Shown here: positions 46,395 to 58,129 of the stretch, piece after piece | Layout: every line of letters starts with the position of its first letter | Position numbering within the stretch: position 1 is the first letter of the stretch | Assembly (NCBI GenBank): GCA_950106755.1 | Contig: OX467083.1 | Span: 49,676,555 to 49,740,554, forward strand | Reading direction: 5' to 3' | DNA length: 64,000 nucleotides | Source: Climacium dendroides | Taxonomy: Eukaryota; Streptophyta; Bryopsida; Hypnales; Climaciaceae | Notes under the pieces: generated by a model | The model's database searches: none | Told to the model about the DNA's origin: nothing | What the model saw: only the letters and a program-made list of their open reading frames with translations | Program-made: the position numbers and the translations under genes

Positions 46395-49300
46395 ATGAGT
46401 ACAAATTCTCATCTCTGGTATACCATTCCATCCCCCAGCAAAGTGAAGTGTAAGGCATGTGGGCTTGAGTTTGTAAATCAGAAATGTCGCATGTTGAGCC
46501 ACTTGGGATACGAAGGCAAAAATGGCAGGCGCAACTCAGAAATAAGCCTATGTCCACGATTGACATCGGATGTTAAGTCTCTTTTCCTTCGTTGTGATGG
46601 GATGTTTCCATCCAAATCAATCATTGAAAATGTAGACGGTCGGAACGCACTGATGGTTCTAGGCAATACCTCAAACGGAAGGGAGTCGCCATGTTCAACA
46701 CAAGAAGACTCGTGCACAGCACCGGAACAAGCAGCTCTTTCAGCTTCAAGGGTGATTCCTAGTGCCCAAACATCAAGTGACCAACGACCTACACCTTCTT
46801 CTGTAACTAGGCCTCAAAAACAAAGCCGATTAGCAGATGGATTTGAAGAAGCTGAAAGACGGAAGTTGAATATGTTGTGGGCTAATGTCTTCTATTCGGC
46901 AAACATACCATTCGCGGTAGCTCGGACTGAAGCATTCAAAAAAGCCGTCATGAGAACGGCTGACTTCAAAAGGCCATATAGTCCTCCATCGTATCAAGCT
47001 CTACGAACTAAATTGCTAGACGAAGCAAAGGCAGATCTTGAGGTGAAGTTGCATAAGAGGACCGAGGATAGTATCCGAAAGTTTGGTGCAACATTGTCTA
47101 TTGACGGGTGGTCCTCGGTTACGAATCGGCCATTGGTAAATGTCATGCTTGTATCTTCCGCAAGGGAGCAATTTCTGGGATCAGTGGACACAAGTGGAAA
47201 TGAAAAGAATGCAGAGTACTTGGCTTCTATTTTGGATGAATTCATACAGAAGGTGGGGCCTCAAAATGTGGTGCAAATAACAATGGACAATGCTCCTGTG
47301 AAACCCAGAGCGTGTGAGATTATAACCGACAAATATCCTCACATTTTTTTCCAAGGTTGTGTAGTTCATGCCTTAAATTTGTTGCTCAAAGATTGGGGAA
47401 AGGAAACATGGGTGGAGACGGTAGTAACAGACGCCTGAGCGGTTCTTAAGTTCTTTAGAAAGCGACACATGCCACTTGCAATATTCCGGAGTTACGAGAA
47501 AGAGTACAGCTTGTTGATGCCGGGGGAAACAAGATTCGCCTCCAATTACATGGTGCTTTACCGATTGTTGAAGGTAAAGGGTGCTTTAAAACAGTGTGTA
47601 ACAGACCCTCGTTGGCAAAAATATGCGAGGACATTGAGGAAGAAGAAGAATGGTGGCGAGGAGTCTACAAATGCGACAAAGATAATTAACGATGACCACT
47701 TTTTGAGGCGTTGCACCAATTTCATTCAGTTGCTGGACCCTGTGGTACATGGCCTACATGATTTAGATGCAAAGACGCCATGCACAGGCAAGGTTTTGCA
47801 TATCATGAGGAAAATACGGAAGCACGTGGCGGATTTGGAGAATTCGCCTTTTAAACTAAGTTCGGAACTTGCAAAGCCATTGAGGGCATCATTCCAACAA
47901 CGATGGGAAATGGTGGAGACCGATATTCAATATGCAGGAGCTCTTCTAAATCCCTACTTGCTTCACGACAAAGAACTAGCAGACGATGATGAGGCGATTG
48001 ACGCATGCAAGCGTGTCCTCATGCGAATTTGTAAGCGTGGAGAGTACGCTGACGTCGTGAAAGAATTCATGGCTTTTCGACATAAAGAACCGCTTTTTCA
48101 CAATATGTTGAACCCAAGCGAGTCCAAATTATCGGCACATGCTAGGTGGGATTTTGAAAGTGTTTGTGGAAAGCTCATTGCTCCAATTGCAAGGAGAATT
48201 TTAGGGCAATCGGTCTCTTCCTCTTCATACGAGCGAAATTGGAGTAGCTATTCCTTTGTTCATAATAAGGCTCGAAACAAGTTGAAAACAAAGAGAGCCA
48301 TGGATTTGGTGTATGTGTATACCAATTCCAGAGTCCTCGCTGCTTCAAAGGAGAACGATGAGAAGATGTGGTACCACGAGAATGCGGAGTCAGAGGAATC
48401 CGAGGGGCTTATGGAGGATGACGAAAGTAGTGATCATGATGTCGAGGAAGAACATCTTCCACGACGTGGAAATGAGGAGGTCAATGACGACAGAGGGGAA
48501 TCGGAATTGGAACCAGAAACAAGTGATGACAACCTCAAATCCGATGAAGAAGAGGATCTGAACGAGGACACGTACGCTTTTCGTGGTAGACCGTCACAAA
48601 GACGAAATGAGTATGATGATGACATGATTGACTTGGGTACAAATAACCGAGATGAATTTGAATTTTTAGAAGACAAAGATCTACCTTCTATAGCGAGATT
48701 TGTAGATGGGAGCCGACTTCTAAACAGCCATACCATTTTGGCAAACAAGGAAGACACCATTGTGGAAAAGGCGGTTCAGAACGGGATATCAGTTACAAGA
48801 GACCAAACTTTACAAGCAAATGAAGTGATTGAACGTGAAAGGTCTCCATCCATACCATTAGGCCAACCTGGAGAAAATGACAAACTACATTCTTGGGAGA
48901 AAATGAATGCGGACAAAACAAGCTTCAAATTTGGAGAAAAATTGGTTGATAAGAGCATCGAGGGACCGAGCTCCCTAAGCCTTAAACCGCTAGAGGTATT
49001 GGACAAGGGGGATTCAGGTTCGAAAGAGTGCAGAAGTCCGAACATGGTCCACAATGGCCAAGGCAGAAATGACAACATGCAGAGGTCGCAACGTCCAACG
49101 AATAACGATCCTCCACCCGCTCCACACTCATTGTTGAACGGTGGAAGTGGTAGTACTACTCTGGGGGGTTCAGCGAGTTTTCTACCTACATTACAAGCTT
49201 CCAACATTCAAGAAGAAACTGTGAAGCGGAAATTCACTACTTTAGAGTGTACTAGTGATGGAGAAGATGAGACATTGGAATCAATGTTCAAGAGCATAGC

Positions 49301-49790
49301 AAGTCGCCCACCACAATGTTCTCAAAGACTAGAGGACATGAAACTGCGATCTCTGAATGAAATAACAGCGGTCGCTTGCCAACGGAGGCAACAGGCAAAA
49401 GAAGCAATGGTAGAAGAATCCGCTAAACCTAAGAAAAAACGAGTGATGGAGCCATTTGCTATCTCCCCAAGGAAGAAAGTACATGGAGGAAAAAAAACCT
49501 TGGATACACGACTATCCCTTCCAACTCTTCCCACAAGGAAAGGATGATTGGCCGGCGGTCTTCGAGAATGCATCCTCAGTAAGAATTTCTTACGGAGGAA
49601 GGATGATCCAAACATAGGCAAGGGGAAGAAAGCTTCTACATCTACGGAAATCAGAGGAAAAGAGAAAGAAAAAGTATTGGCTTCATCAGATGATGAAGAC
49701 AATACTTTCGACGATGAAGATGACGGATGGATATCAAGAGACTATAGTAGTGGGGCAAAGGTAAAAGGAGATAGTGATTATCATCCTTAG
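46395..49790 (+). pseudogene. hAT transposase (BED finger, DUF659, hAT dimerisation), one frame with two stops
   Basis: Cuts and pastes the element; nuclear DNA-binding enzyme. One frame is broken only by TGA at 47436-47438 and 49545-49547. In order: an N-terminal BED-type finger (VKCKACGLEFVNQKCRMLSHL); the DUF659 catalytic core (TLSIDGWSSVTNRPLVNVM, QNVVQITMDNAP, FQGCVVHALNLLLKDWG) with the expected DGW and DNA acidic residues; PGETRFASNYMVL after the first stop; and the C-terminal dimerisation domain (WDFESVCGKLIAPIARRIL, SSSYERNWSSYSFVHNKARNKL). A long acidic, low-complexity C-terminal tail follows (codons about 690 on). ATG 46395 (MSTNSHLWY) is chosen because it just precedes the BED finger. 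Both stops could arise from CGA Arg by C-to-T change. The first stop splits the catalytic core, so this copy is probably inactive unless read through. Confidence 0.9.
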
Positions 49791-52700
49791 GAATTGAATC
49801 TTACATTCTTAGAATGGGTTAGATTAGAATACGTTACATAGATAGTTCTTCAAATCTTTATGATTTGAATTTGGAAGACTTTATGAATGCAGGAGAAATG
49901 AGGTTTGACATTTGACACGCATTGCTCTATAATAGGAATTTGCGTGTTTATTTTGAAAAATGTAATAAACCTTTTTTATTCATTATCTTTGGTTGAATGG
50001 TTGAATAGAAAATTGAAGAAGTCTTCACTGCGTGTATTTTGGTTATTCATTCTCCATGTACAAAACAAATAAATCAAATAATTTCTTGGAAAGCGTTAGA
50101 AATAATGAACCTCAGAAAGAAAGCTTGCATAGAAACTGAAATCTGTAAATACCAAATTACAAAATTGAAGATCGTGGTTGGCAGAATGGCAGGGGGGGCA
50201 CAACGGCAACACTGCAGCAGACTCTTCGACCGCAGCGGACGGGGCCGACCGATGGTTCGCAATGGACTGTCCTACCGCGCGAATGGGACGACCGCGCCGG
50301 ACGGGGCCGACCGATGGTCCACAACGGACTGTCCAACTGCGCGGATCGGTCGACCGCAGCGGCCGCATAAAGGTGACCCAAATGATTAAGAGGTCATCTG
50401 CCATTCGGGAAACTGGGACTTACTGTGATTCTTGTCTTCAGGTCTCAGGTCTGAGGTTCAATCACTTGAATTCATGCAGTGGTATGAGGCTTGGTTTCAA
50501 CTTCCAACAACCAATTCCCATTTCTCAAAAATGGGTGATCTATTCATTCTTTGTAGAAAAGGGGGGGGATGATTGGACGAATGAATTGATCCTCTTGCTT
50601 AAGTAGATGTTCCTATAAGGTTGGAAGAAGTGAAAGTTGAATTCCGTTCAAAGATTTTCATATCACTATTATGATTCAGAAGTCTCCGACCGGAAGGCAA
50701 AAATCATCCCTTCCAGCCTTCAAGGAACATCAATACCATATTACCATGACATTTTTTTTTGGAGGGGGGGGCGGGAATTTGGTTTAGCAAACTGTACAAA
50801 TTATACATTTATACATAATTTGGGAATGAACAATAACAAAGCTAAAGCCCTTGCCAACGAATCTTGAATGAAACCTACCACTAGAAAATGCAAAGAGTAA
50901 ATTACTTAAATATTTTTCGATTTCAGGGCTACAGTTTTTCACGGCCAGTTGGCTATGTCACCATGTAGCATTCTTTACAGAATTACAAATTTACAATGCA
51001 TATATTTATATGATCAAACTATAAATGGAACCGATTTTAAATGAAAACAAGGTTTCATGTAGCAGAGAAAGCTCTATGTGAAATCCCTACACAAGTACAT
51101 TTGTATTCTTTGTAATTTGAAACCTCCAACCAAATTGTTCCGCAAAATATTTAATCCAAGCTGGAAAGCTCAAATGAATGAAGAAACACCTATACTATTT
51201 TCTATCTCACCTTGCATGTTGATTTGTTTGTTGGCCAAAAATTCTGCATTTTAGATCTACATGACTCAAGATTTATTAATAAGGTATTTATAACTATTTT
51301 ACAGCTTATCTAATTTCTTGGCAATTTTAATATTTGGGATTTTTAGGACTATTTAGTACCCGAATAAACAAATTTGAATCTGAGATTTGAAGAAGATGAT
51401 TTTGTAGCAAACGTAAAGGAATCCTAAAAATATTGAATTTTATGTGGTGTACAAGTTCACTAAATGAACTTTTTTATTAATGACTTTTGAAACGCGTAAT
51501 GTTCTTTGAATGGTTCTTTTCATAAATGACCATCTTCAGAAAATTGTTACAAATGGGATTTTTATAATATTTGTATAGTTTTTCCCTTTTTTTTTTAATT
51601 ACACGTTAGAGCATATATTTTCTTGAAATTGGAACTATTCTAGAACTTTCTCCTACTTATAGAATTTTTTGGTGGTTTTTTTTTTTGATAATTGCCTTCA
51701 TCTTGAAAGTGAATACATTGGACATTACTTGGACATATTTCTTCAATGTTTTTTGAATATTTTTCTTTTAAATTTTGAAAGTATTCTACAAAAAAATCAT
51801 GAGTATTGGACGAAGCACAACAAAATTATCAAATGTTTCTTGCAGTCACCTAGATCCATTAGAAATTAGAAAAAATTTAGAATTTTCATTGTATTTTATT
51901 TACATTTCAATGTCAAAAGGCTCCCAATTCTATATTTGGAATGATGAACTAAGTGACTAGGAAGATGTTTCATCTAAATCAAGATGTTTTATCCAAAATG
52001 ATTCTGGAGAGTACAAACCTTCAATGACCAATTTGATGAAACGGAGGTAACCAATAAACCAATATGTACACAAAGAATAGAAGCAAAAATATACAAGATT
52101 TAGAATATTATTCTTTTGTTAAATTACTAACAACAACTTCAAGGGGCTCTAACTCTAATCCCTCAAGTTGACTTCACATAAATACCTAAATATGACCTAT
52201 AAACAGAAACCGAATTATTTAATGCATTATTGCATTGAGATTTGTAACTTTAAAGGACAGTTTGTTTAATTGTTTAGATGCAATTTTATGAAATGGAATT
52301 GGAGTTGGAGATGGAATAAGGTCATTCTATATTTAACTAATAACTATAGTGAAAAGTGATTGAATGAGTATTTTACCATAGTTTGTAACTTTGTATAATC
52401 ATACTTTCTTAGTTTTTGTTGGATTTTATTCGCAATTGAAGGGTGATTTTAAGAAATACTCATAGTATTTTAGAGTCATGTATTGAGTGCTTGCAAGTTG
52501 CAATGTCTTTTTTTATAACTTTTCATACTTGATTTTTTTTGAGTTTACTAAAGTTTTGACTACTGAAAGCAATACTTTTACTCTTTTAGAAACAAGCTTT
52601 TACGAGTTCTGAAGTTTACAGTTCAGATTTTAAGTATTTCACAAAGAATCATTATTTTATGATTATATGCATTAGAAAATGACTACAAACTTCACTTTTC

Positions 52701-53060
52701 TTCAATTACATATTTTTAAAATTCACCATGAAAAAATGAAAATTTAGTCTCTCTCCCTCTATATATATTTATAGTTTGTACTCAAAGTACTTATAAGATG
52801 TAAGAATAAATCAATTGCAAACATATTTGATGAAGAGAAATATCGAAATTCTAAAAGTGAGTAGTCATCAGAATTACGGGTAGGATTCATGGTTTTTAGG
52901 GTATAGGGTTTAGGGTTTAGGGCATGGAGTTATTTTTCAAGTTTCACATTGAAGGGGCAAAATTCCCGCCGTCAGTTTTCAAAGTTTTTATGTCCTTACC
53001 TGAAGTTCATGACGAACTAATGGTCTAACAAGCTGCCAGCTCACTCCTTTGGATTCTCTA
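49791..53060. other. Non-coding spacer inside the hAT element with one CGG-type array
   Basis: AT-rich apart from 50195-50370, where two units of about 75 bp (GACGGGGCCGACCGATGGT...CGGACTGTCC) repeat; this is another CGGTCGG-family array, ending in CGCATAAAGG. No gene follows it on either strand, so it may be an orphan promoter or binding array. From 50880 to 53060 I see only AT-rich sequence and a short TTTAGGG telomere-like run at 52893-52921. Confidence 0.5.
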
Positions 53061-53089
53061 CTCACAAATAACTAAGTTTGGAGAATCCA

Positions 53090-53430
53090 CAGGTCGTGGG
53101 TTGCTTGGCCGTCCACTCGGCGGACACTGCGCCGACCAAATGGTCGGCAAAAGCAGCAACCCGTTTGCTGAGCGGACGGGCTGACAGCCGATCGGTCAGA
53201 ACGACGGCTGATCGGTCGGGGTAGACGAAGTCCGTCCGTCCGCCCATCTACCCATCCATTCGGCGGACGGCCCCACGGCCAAGCGGTCGGTGTGGCCGTC
53301 CGACTCGGCCGTCTGTACGTCTCTGTCGACCGTAGGATGGGAGATGCGGATTCACGCTGTCCGTCCGATCTTGCCATCCGACCCTCAAGCCGACAGCGAC
53401 GTCCGCCTCGGCGGTCGGTATAAAAAGCGG
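53090..53430 (+). promoter_or_regulatory. CGGTCGG/CCGTCCG array and promoter of cargo gene 3
   Basis: Dense CGGTCGG, GCGGACGG and CCGTCCG words from 53095, ending in a strong TATAAAAAG box at 53419-53427, about 200 bp before the ATG at 53625. Confidence 0.65.
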
Positions 53431-53624
53431 AGCGGACGGCTCATTCCGCACAATTGTTTCCCTTGCGGAGTGGGTGATCCAGCGGCTATTGGTCTCTGTG
53501 CGCCCCTTCCGCCTTGGTGTGTGAACAATTGTGAATGAATGAGTGGTATTCACTAATTATTATAATCTGAAACCACTACACATTAATCATTCTAACATTG
53601 AGGTCATTTATAGAGAAGGGTACT

Positions 53625-54821
53625 ATGCCTCGCAAAGGAATTCCGGTTCTTTCCGGTTCTTCAAAGAAAAGTTCGAAGGGGAAACCACAAGAACTAGATT
53701 GGGATGTTTACTTCGATGAATTCAATGTGGCAAAGGAGGGGTGGGAGTACGAGTCCGACAAAGTGTGGACTTGTACAATGTGCAAGAAATATGTGACCAT
53801 GTCACACATAGCCAAACTGTGGCCAGCAAATGACAGTTTGGAGAAGCAAGTGAGACGGTGGGAAGGCCCTATGAAGACGTGTACGAGTAGATACTTTGTA
53901 GAGAGATACGAAGAAATTTAGGCAGCTTCAAATCTAGGTCCCTCGAAGCCTACCATCATGAACTATTCTACCATGGCAATAGTTTGGGCAGAGATTGTAC
54001 TCCAGAAAGACGTTGACTAGCGTACAGTTATAGGGATGAATAAAGAGACGAAGATGACGTGTCACTCAGCTGTGGTGTTCACTAACTGGCGTGGCGAAAG
54101 TGATTGCATGCCGGCTTGGTCGAACCGAGGTCAATTTGGGTGCCCAAGTTGGTCTATGCGGGATGCAAAGGACAGTGATGCTGACAATGATGAAGAACCA
54201 GCTGAACAGTTGCCACCTCCACCTCCACCTCCAGAGAGGCACGAACGCCGAGAAGAACGCGAAGACATAGAATACGAGAATCAAATGCGGGAAGCATTGA
54301 GGAGGAGTGTCGAGGATCAAGGCCGACCTCGTGGATATCACACTTCACCTCGTCGTGAATGTGATGTACATGGCTCGTGACATGGAGGAAGTAGTTCACA
54401 CTATAGCAACAACCCTCGAGATGGTGGTCCAAACGTAGAAGGAGGCTATAGAACTACGACCTATACGGACTACGGTGGTCTTTCACATGGCAGCCCTCAA
54501 AGTTACCCAGGAACAAGGAGACCTCATGAAAACACCAGTTATACAGACTATGGTGGTTCAGAACAAGGCGGCTCGCGAAATTATCCAGGAACAGGAGGAC
54601 ATGATTTGTATGGGCCTCATGGAAGTTCTTACTACACTGGTTCAAGTCATGGAGGGACTGGAGGCTCACATGAATATGCTTCAGTTCCACCTCCAACTTT
54701 TGGAGGTCCTTATTACGAAAATTATGGACAAGGGCGACAATCAAGCGGATATGGGCCATATGGTGGCTCCGGTTCTACGCCTCAAAGTCAAAATCATGAT
54801 AGTAGTTCTGATTCTGAATGA
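53625..54821 (+). pseudogene. Cargo gene 3: BED-like zinc finger and Gly/Ser/Tyr-rich protein, one frame with three stops
   Basis: One frame of about 399 codons is broken by TAG at 53919-53921, TAG at about 54018-54020 and TGA at 54378-54380. Start MPRKGIPVLSG; an earlier TTG at 53598 is not a plausible start. WTCTMCKKYVTMSHIAKLWP is a BED-type finger (W, CxxC, H) homologous to the N-terminus of cargo gene 1, and a following NYSTMAIVWAEIVLQKD block also aligns with it. A Pro run (PPPPPPP) and an acidic/arginine segment follow. The last 140 residues are Gly/Ser/Tyr-rich with GGS, SYYTG and YTDYGG repeats, a low-complexity, phase-separation-like composition. Gln (CAG) or Arg (CGA) codons could have given all three stops by C-to-T change. 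Function unknown. Confidence 0.65.
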
Positions 54822-56477
54822 AGTATAGTGTTATTTTGTAGAAAAATACAAGGTGCCATTATGTAGTTATGGGCTTTGTTTTTTAATGTGGTTTCAAGTG
54901 TAATGCATTGTCAATTTGTCATTTTCCATTTGGAAACAATGCAATAGTTGTAGGAATGCAAGTATATTCGAACAAGTGAGATGTATGAAGAACTTGTTTT
55001 AGCCCCCAAAACGAAAGTGGTACAGGCTATAAGACTATTTTATAATATAATAAAATTATTTGCTTTTTACCTTGTAGAGTAAGTAGAGTTCCATACTATC
55101 ACTCCAATATGAATGGTTAATTGTTGCAAGTGTTGAGTATGTGAATGATGTGGTGTAATGTATTTGAACATCGGAAGTTACGTATTTTGGTCATTTGTAA
55201 TGAATGCGTACTGAAAACCATGAAAGTTACGTGCTTGTATATAGAATTGCAAATGTACGGTTGTTTTTTGAGACAAAATGGTGTGACCAAATCATTTTTA
55301 TAAAACCTTTGTCGAATAACTCAACACCTTTTGGTATGCACCAAAAGAAATTTCATTATGTAATTAGCTTTGATGTTGTACTTCCCAAATGCTATTTTAA
55401 GTATTGGACCTTCACGACAACAATTCAAGACTTATTCTTCTTCAGGTATTTAACACTAGAAGAGTAAAAACAACAAGATATCTTGTTGTTGAAATTCATT
55501 GATGAAATGAATTCGAGCTCTCTGGATATTGGATAGGCAAGAATATAATGTACAAGTAAAAAATTAAAAATTAAAACAAGTTGCAATTATTTTCCTACCT
55601 ACTATGACCTACTAGGCTACTACCTAGTGCAGTAGTGCCTACACTCCCCCCCGTCCCTTGTTTTGAGCAATTTAGGTCATAACTTCTATTCGCGGTCACT
55701 GATTGTGGAAAAAATGAGGTCTCCATTATCCCATATAGCTTAATAAGCTTATCAATTTTTCCATCTTCAGAAAAAGTTTCAAAAAATCACGACAAAATTT
55801 CAAGTTGTAAGTACCTACCTAATAACCCTAAACCCTCGAAGGGACCCTAAGCCCTTTAGAAGTGAACCTTCAACTCACAATTAGGCACTCACATACAATC
55901 ATACATTCATACACGATGTTTCCTTCGGTCCTTTAGTTGTCCTCCATCGTCATATCAATTATAGAGACATAGAGGTAAGTAAACGCTTACCATTTTTTAT
56001 ATTGTCATTGACATTATTATAATGAACATCTTCAATCACATTTACTATACCACACAAATGAAGACAAGGACTTGTCAACCTAACAATCAATGAATCATTG
56101 AATCATCAATCATCAATTAAAAATTGAATGAATAAAGAATTGCAAATTATTTCATATAATGATTTCGAGATTTCCAATTTTCCATCCAAACATACGATGA
56201 CAAATGGCGTAAAGACTTCCAAGTTCTCCAAAATCATTGTGAATTAAAACATGCTCATTGATTACAAATACTGAGATGCACCTTGCTGTAAAACAGCATT
56301 CACAATCAATCCAATCATTGGTGATGAAACTGAGGTATATCATCCGTATATATTGTACTACTATGTAATTGACATGTAACTTAGTATATGTCTTTGCCTC
56401 TATGAATAGTGCATACTATAAACACCTATAGGCTATAGTTAATTACTTATATATGATATATTAATATCATTAAAGAC
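54822..56477. other. Spacer between convergent cargo genes 3 and 4
   Basis: AT-rich 3' flanks of the two convergent genes. A short telomere-like CCCTAAACCCT run lies near 55825-55855. No gene was recognised. Confidence 0.5.
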
Positions 56478-57974
56478 TTAAACTACAGCTCCAAAGTGGC
56501 GGAAGTGTTCATCCGGTATAGGCCAATGAAACGAAGAAGTAAATTGCGAAATCACTTGCGCCAAACTACTATGGCCATCGGGACCATCTTCGCAAAGTCT
56601 CCCCAAATACACTTGAAAGACTTGTGCTAAGTCGTGATGCGAGTACAACACATGTTTTTTGCTTCCACGACCTTGTAAACCGTAGTATGTCTCTGACATA
56701 CATGTACTGTTGATTCTCTTCGCTATTTGACCAACAACAAATTCTTCGAACTTAATGGTAAGTACGGGTATGTTCTCCACATCTGCATCTCTTCGATGTA
56801 CGTATGTAATCTTTGGATCGATCCACCACCTCCTCCTCAGAACTTCGTCCCGATCACTTGTTGATGTGAATGTATACAATGACTTCATGGGCTCTGTACT
56901 AGTCGTAGTCATCCCCCAATCGCAAATTCCAATGAAAACCTGCGACTCGTCTTCCGGGAAATGGAACATGATGTTGTCTGGAGAAATGTCGTTGTGAAGA
57001 TGTCCGGCACCATGTACCGCATTCATAATATGCAGCAGTGCCCAAGCAAGCTCCGTATGCTTTGCTCTCCATCGCTTTAGACGATGAGCACGAATGACCT
57101 CCTCGTTGCTAATTTTGGGGTCACACATAATGCGTATGGCGATATTGTCTGGATAATCATTATCCATTCTCAACATTTCACGCAAAGTACCACCATTCCA
57201 CCACAATGAATAGCCTTCGTTCCGATTTGTGTGGACTGCAACGAAGCGTATGACTCCATCATGCGGAATCCGCACCGCCATCGATTCAGTTTGGTGTTCC
57301 ATCTTTGCAAGCTCAGGTCGTCGACCCTCTTGGAGAGACATCTTTGTTGCAAATTCCCAATGTGGTTGAAGTTCAGAGCACCCTTCGATTCGCACCCTAC
57401 GAATTGTAGCATAGCCTCCGCGTAGGACAATATTATCTTGTAGAATCACCCTTGCGGTTCCCGGGAGCGCTATTAAATGGCAAAATACAACTCGCATGTT
57501 TACTCTCCCTTCGTGAGTTGTCCACCAACTCATAAATCCACCTCTATTTCATCTTGAAGCAAATGGTCTCATCCGACTCACGAACATGTCCACTTTTGTA
57601 ATCACGTGCGTGAAGGCTTCATCATCAATGCGATGAACCTTACCAGATTTTTCGACGGTCCCTTTCGCATTCCATAGTGCATCATGCGCCCATTTGTCCA
57701 ACCAACTAGTGAAATCCTTCTTTTCCATTTCTTGATACCACCCTCCCACCCTCAACGCTTCATGCATCATGTCCTTTATATCGCCTTTGAACTTCTCAAT
57801 GCCCTCCTCTTGATAACAAACATACTTAGAGTCAAGAGACATGGTAGTTTCTCTCTCATAGAATTCAACAATGCATTTTCTCAAAAATGCGGTACAAGTG
57901 TGCGAGGGGTTGTCCATGATGTCGGCTTCAGTAGATTCCTCCACAAACTTCGTTTTCTTCTTCGCCCTTGGCAT
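56478..57974 (-). pseudogene. Cargo gene 4: protein-kinase-like protein, one frame with one stop
   Basis: One minus-strand frame starts at ATG 57974 (MPRAKKKTKF, a basic start like that of cargo gene 3) and ends at 56478, broken by TGA at 57549-57551. The first 142 codons are unrecognised. After the stop the protein has features of a eukaryotic kinase fold: LRGGYATIRRVRI (glycine-loop position), FATKMS (Lys position), ELAWALLHIMNAVHGAGHLHNDISPDNIMF (catalytic loop HND...N in place of HRD) and ICDWGMTTT (DWG in place of DFG). The metal-binding Asn and Asp are kept, so activity is not excluded. The C-terminal lobe is diverged. Position and GC-rich upstream array (58130-58825) tie it to the element. 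The TGA could come from CGA. Confidence 0.7.
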
Positions 57975-58129
57975 CTTGATGAATGTCGCACGATTCGAGA
58001 AAAAAAATGGCAAGGGTCCCCCCAAGATTTCACCTTTACCCTCCCAAGGAGAGGAGGCAATAGGGCCCAAAGGCACTAAGCTTCTCCGCTCTCTCTTGCA
58101 AGCAAGGGGGAAGGAAAAAGTGAGAGGCG

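Noticed and set aside
52893..52925. TTTAGGG repeats as a telomere or chromosome end
   Set aside because: Only a few imperfect units inside the transposon; too short to mark a telomere.
45925..53430. Internal CGG arrays as ends of separate nested hAT elements
   Set aside because: None contains a CAGGGTTG or CAACCCTG terminus or an 8-bp flanking repeat; three of the five end in TATA-like boxes before genes.
41902..57974. Alternative genetic code or systematic stop readthrough in the giant element
   Set aside because: All three stop codons appear, at low density, and the two host genes in the window use normal stops; C-to-T decay is simpler.
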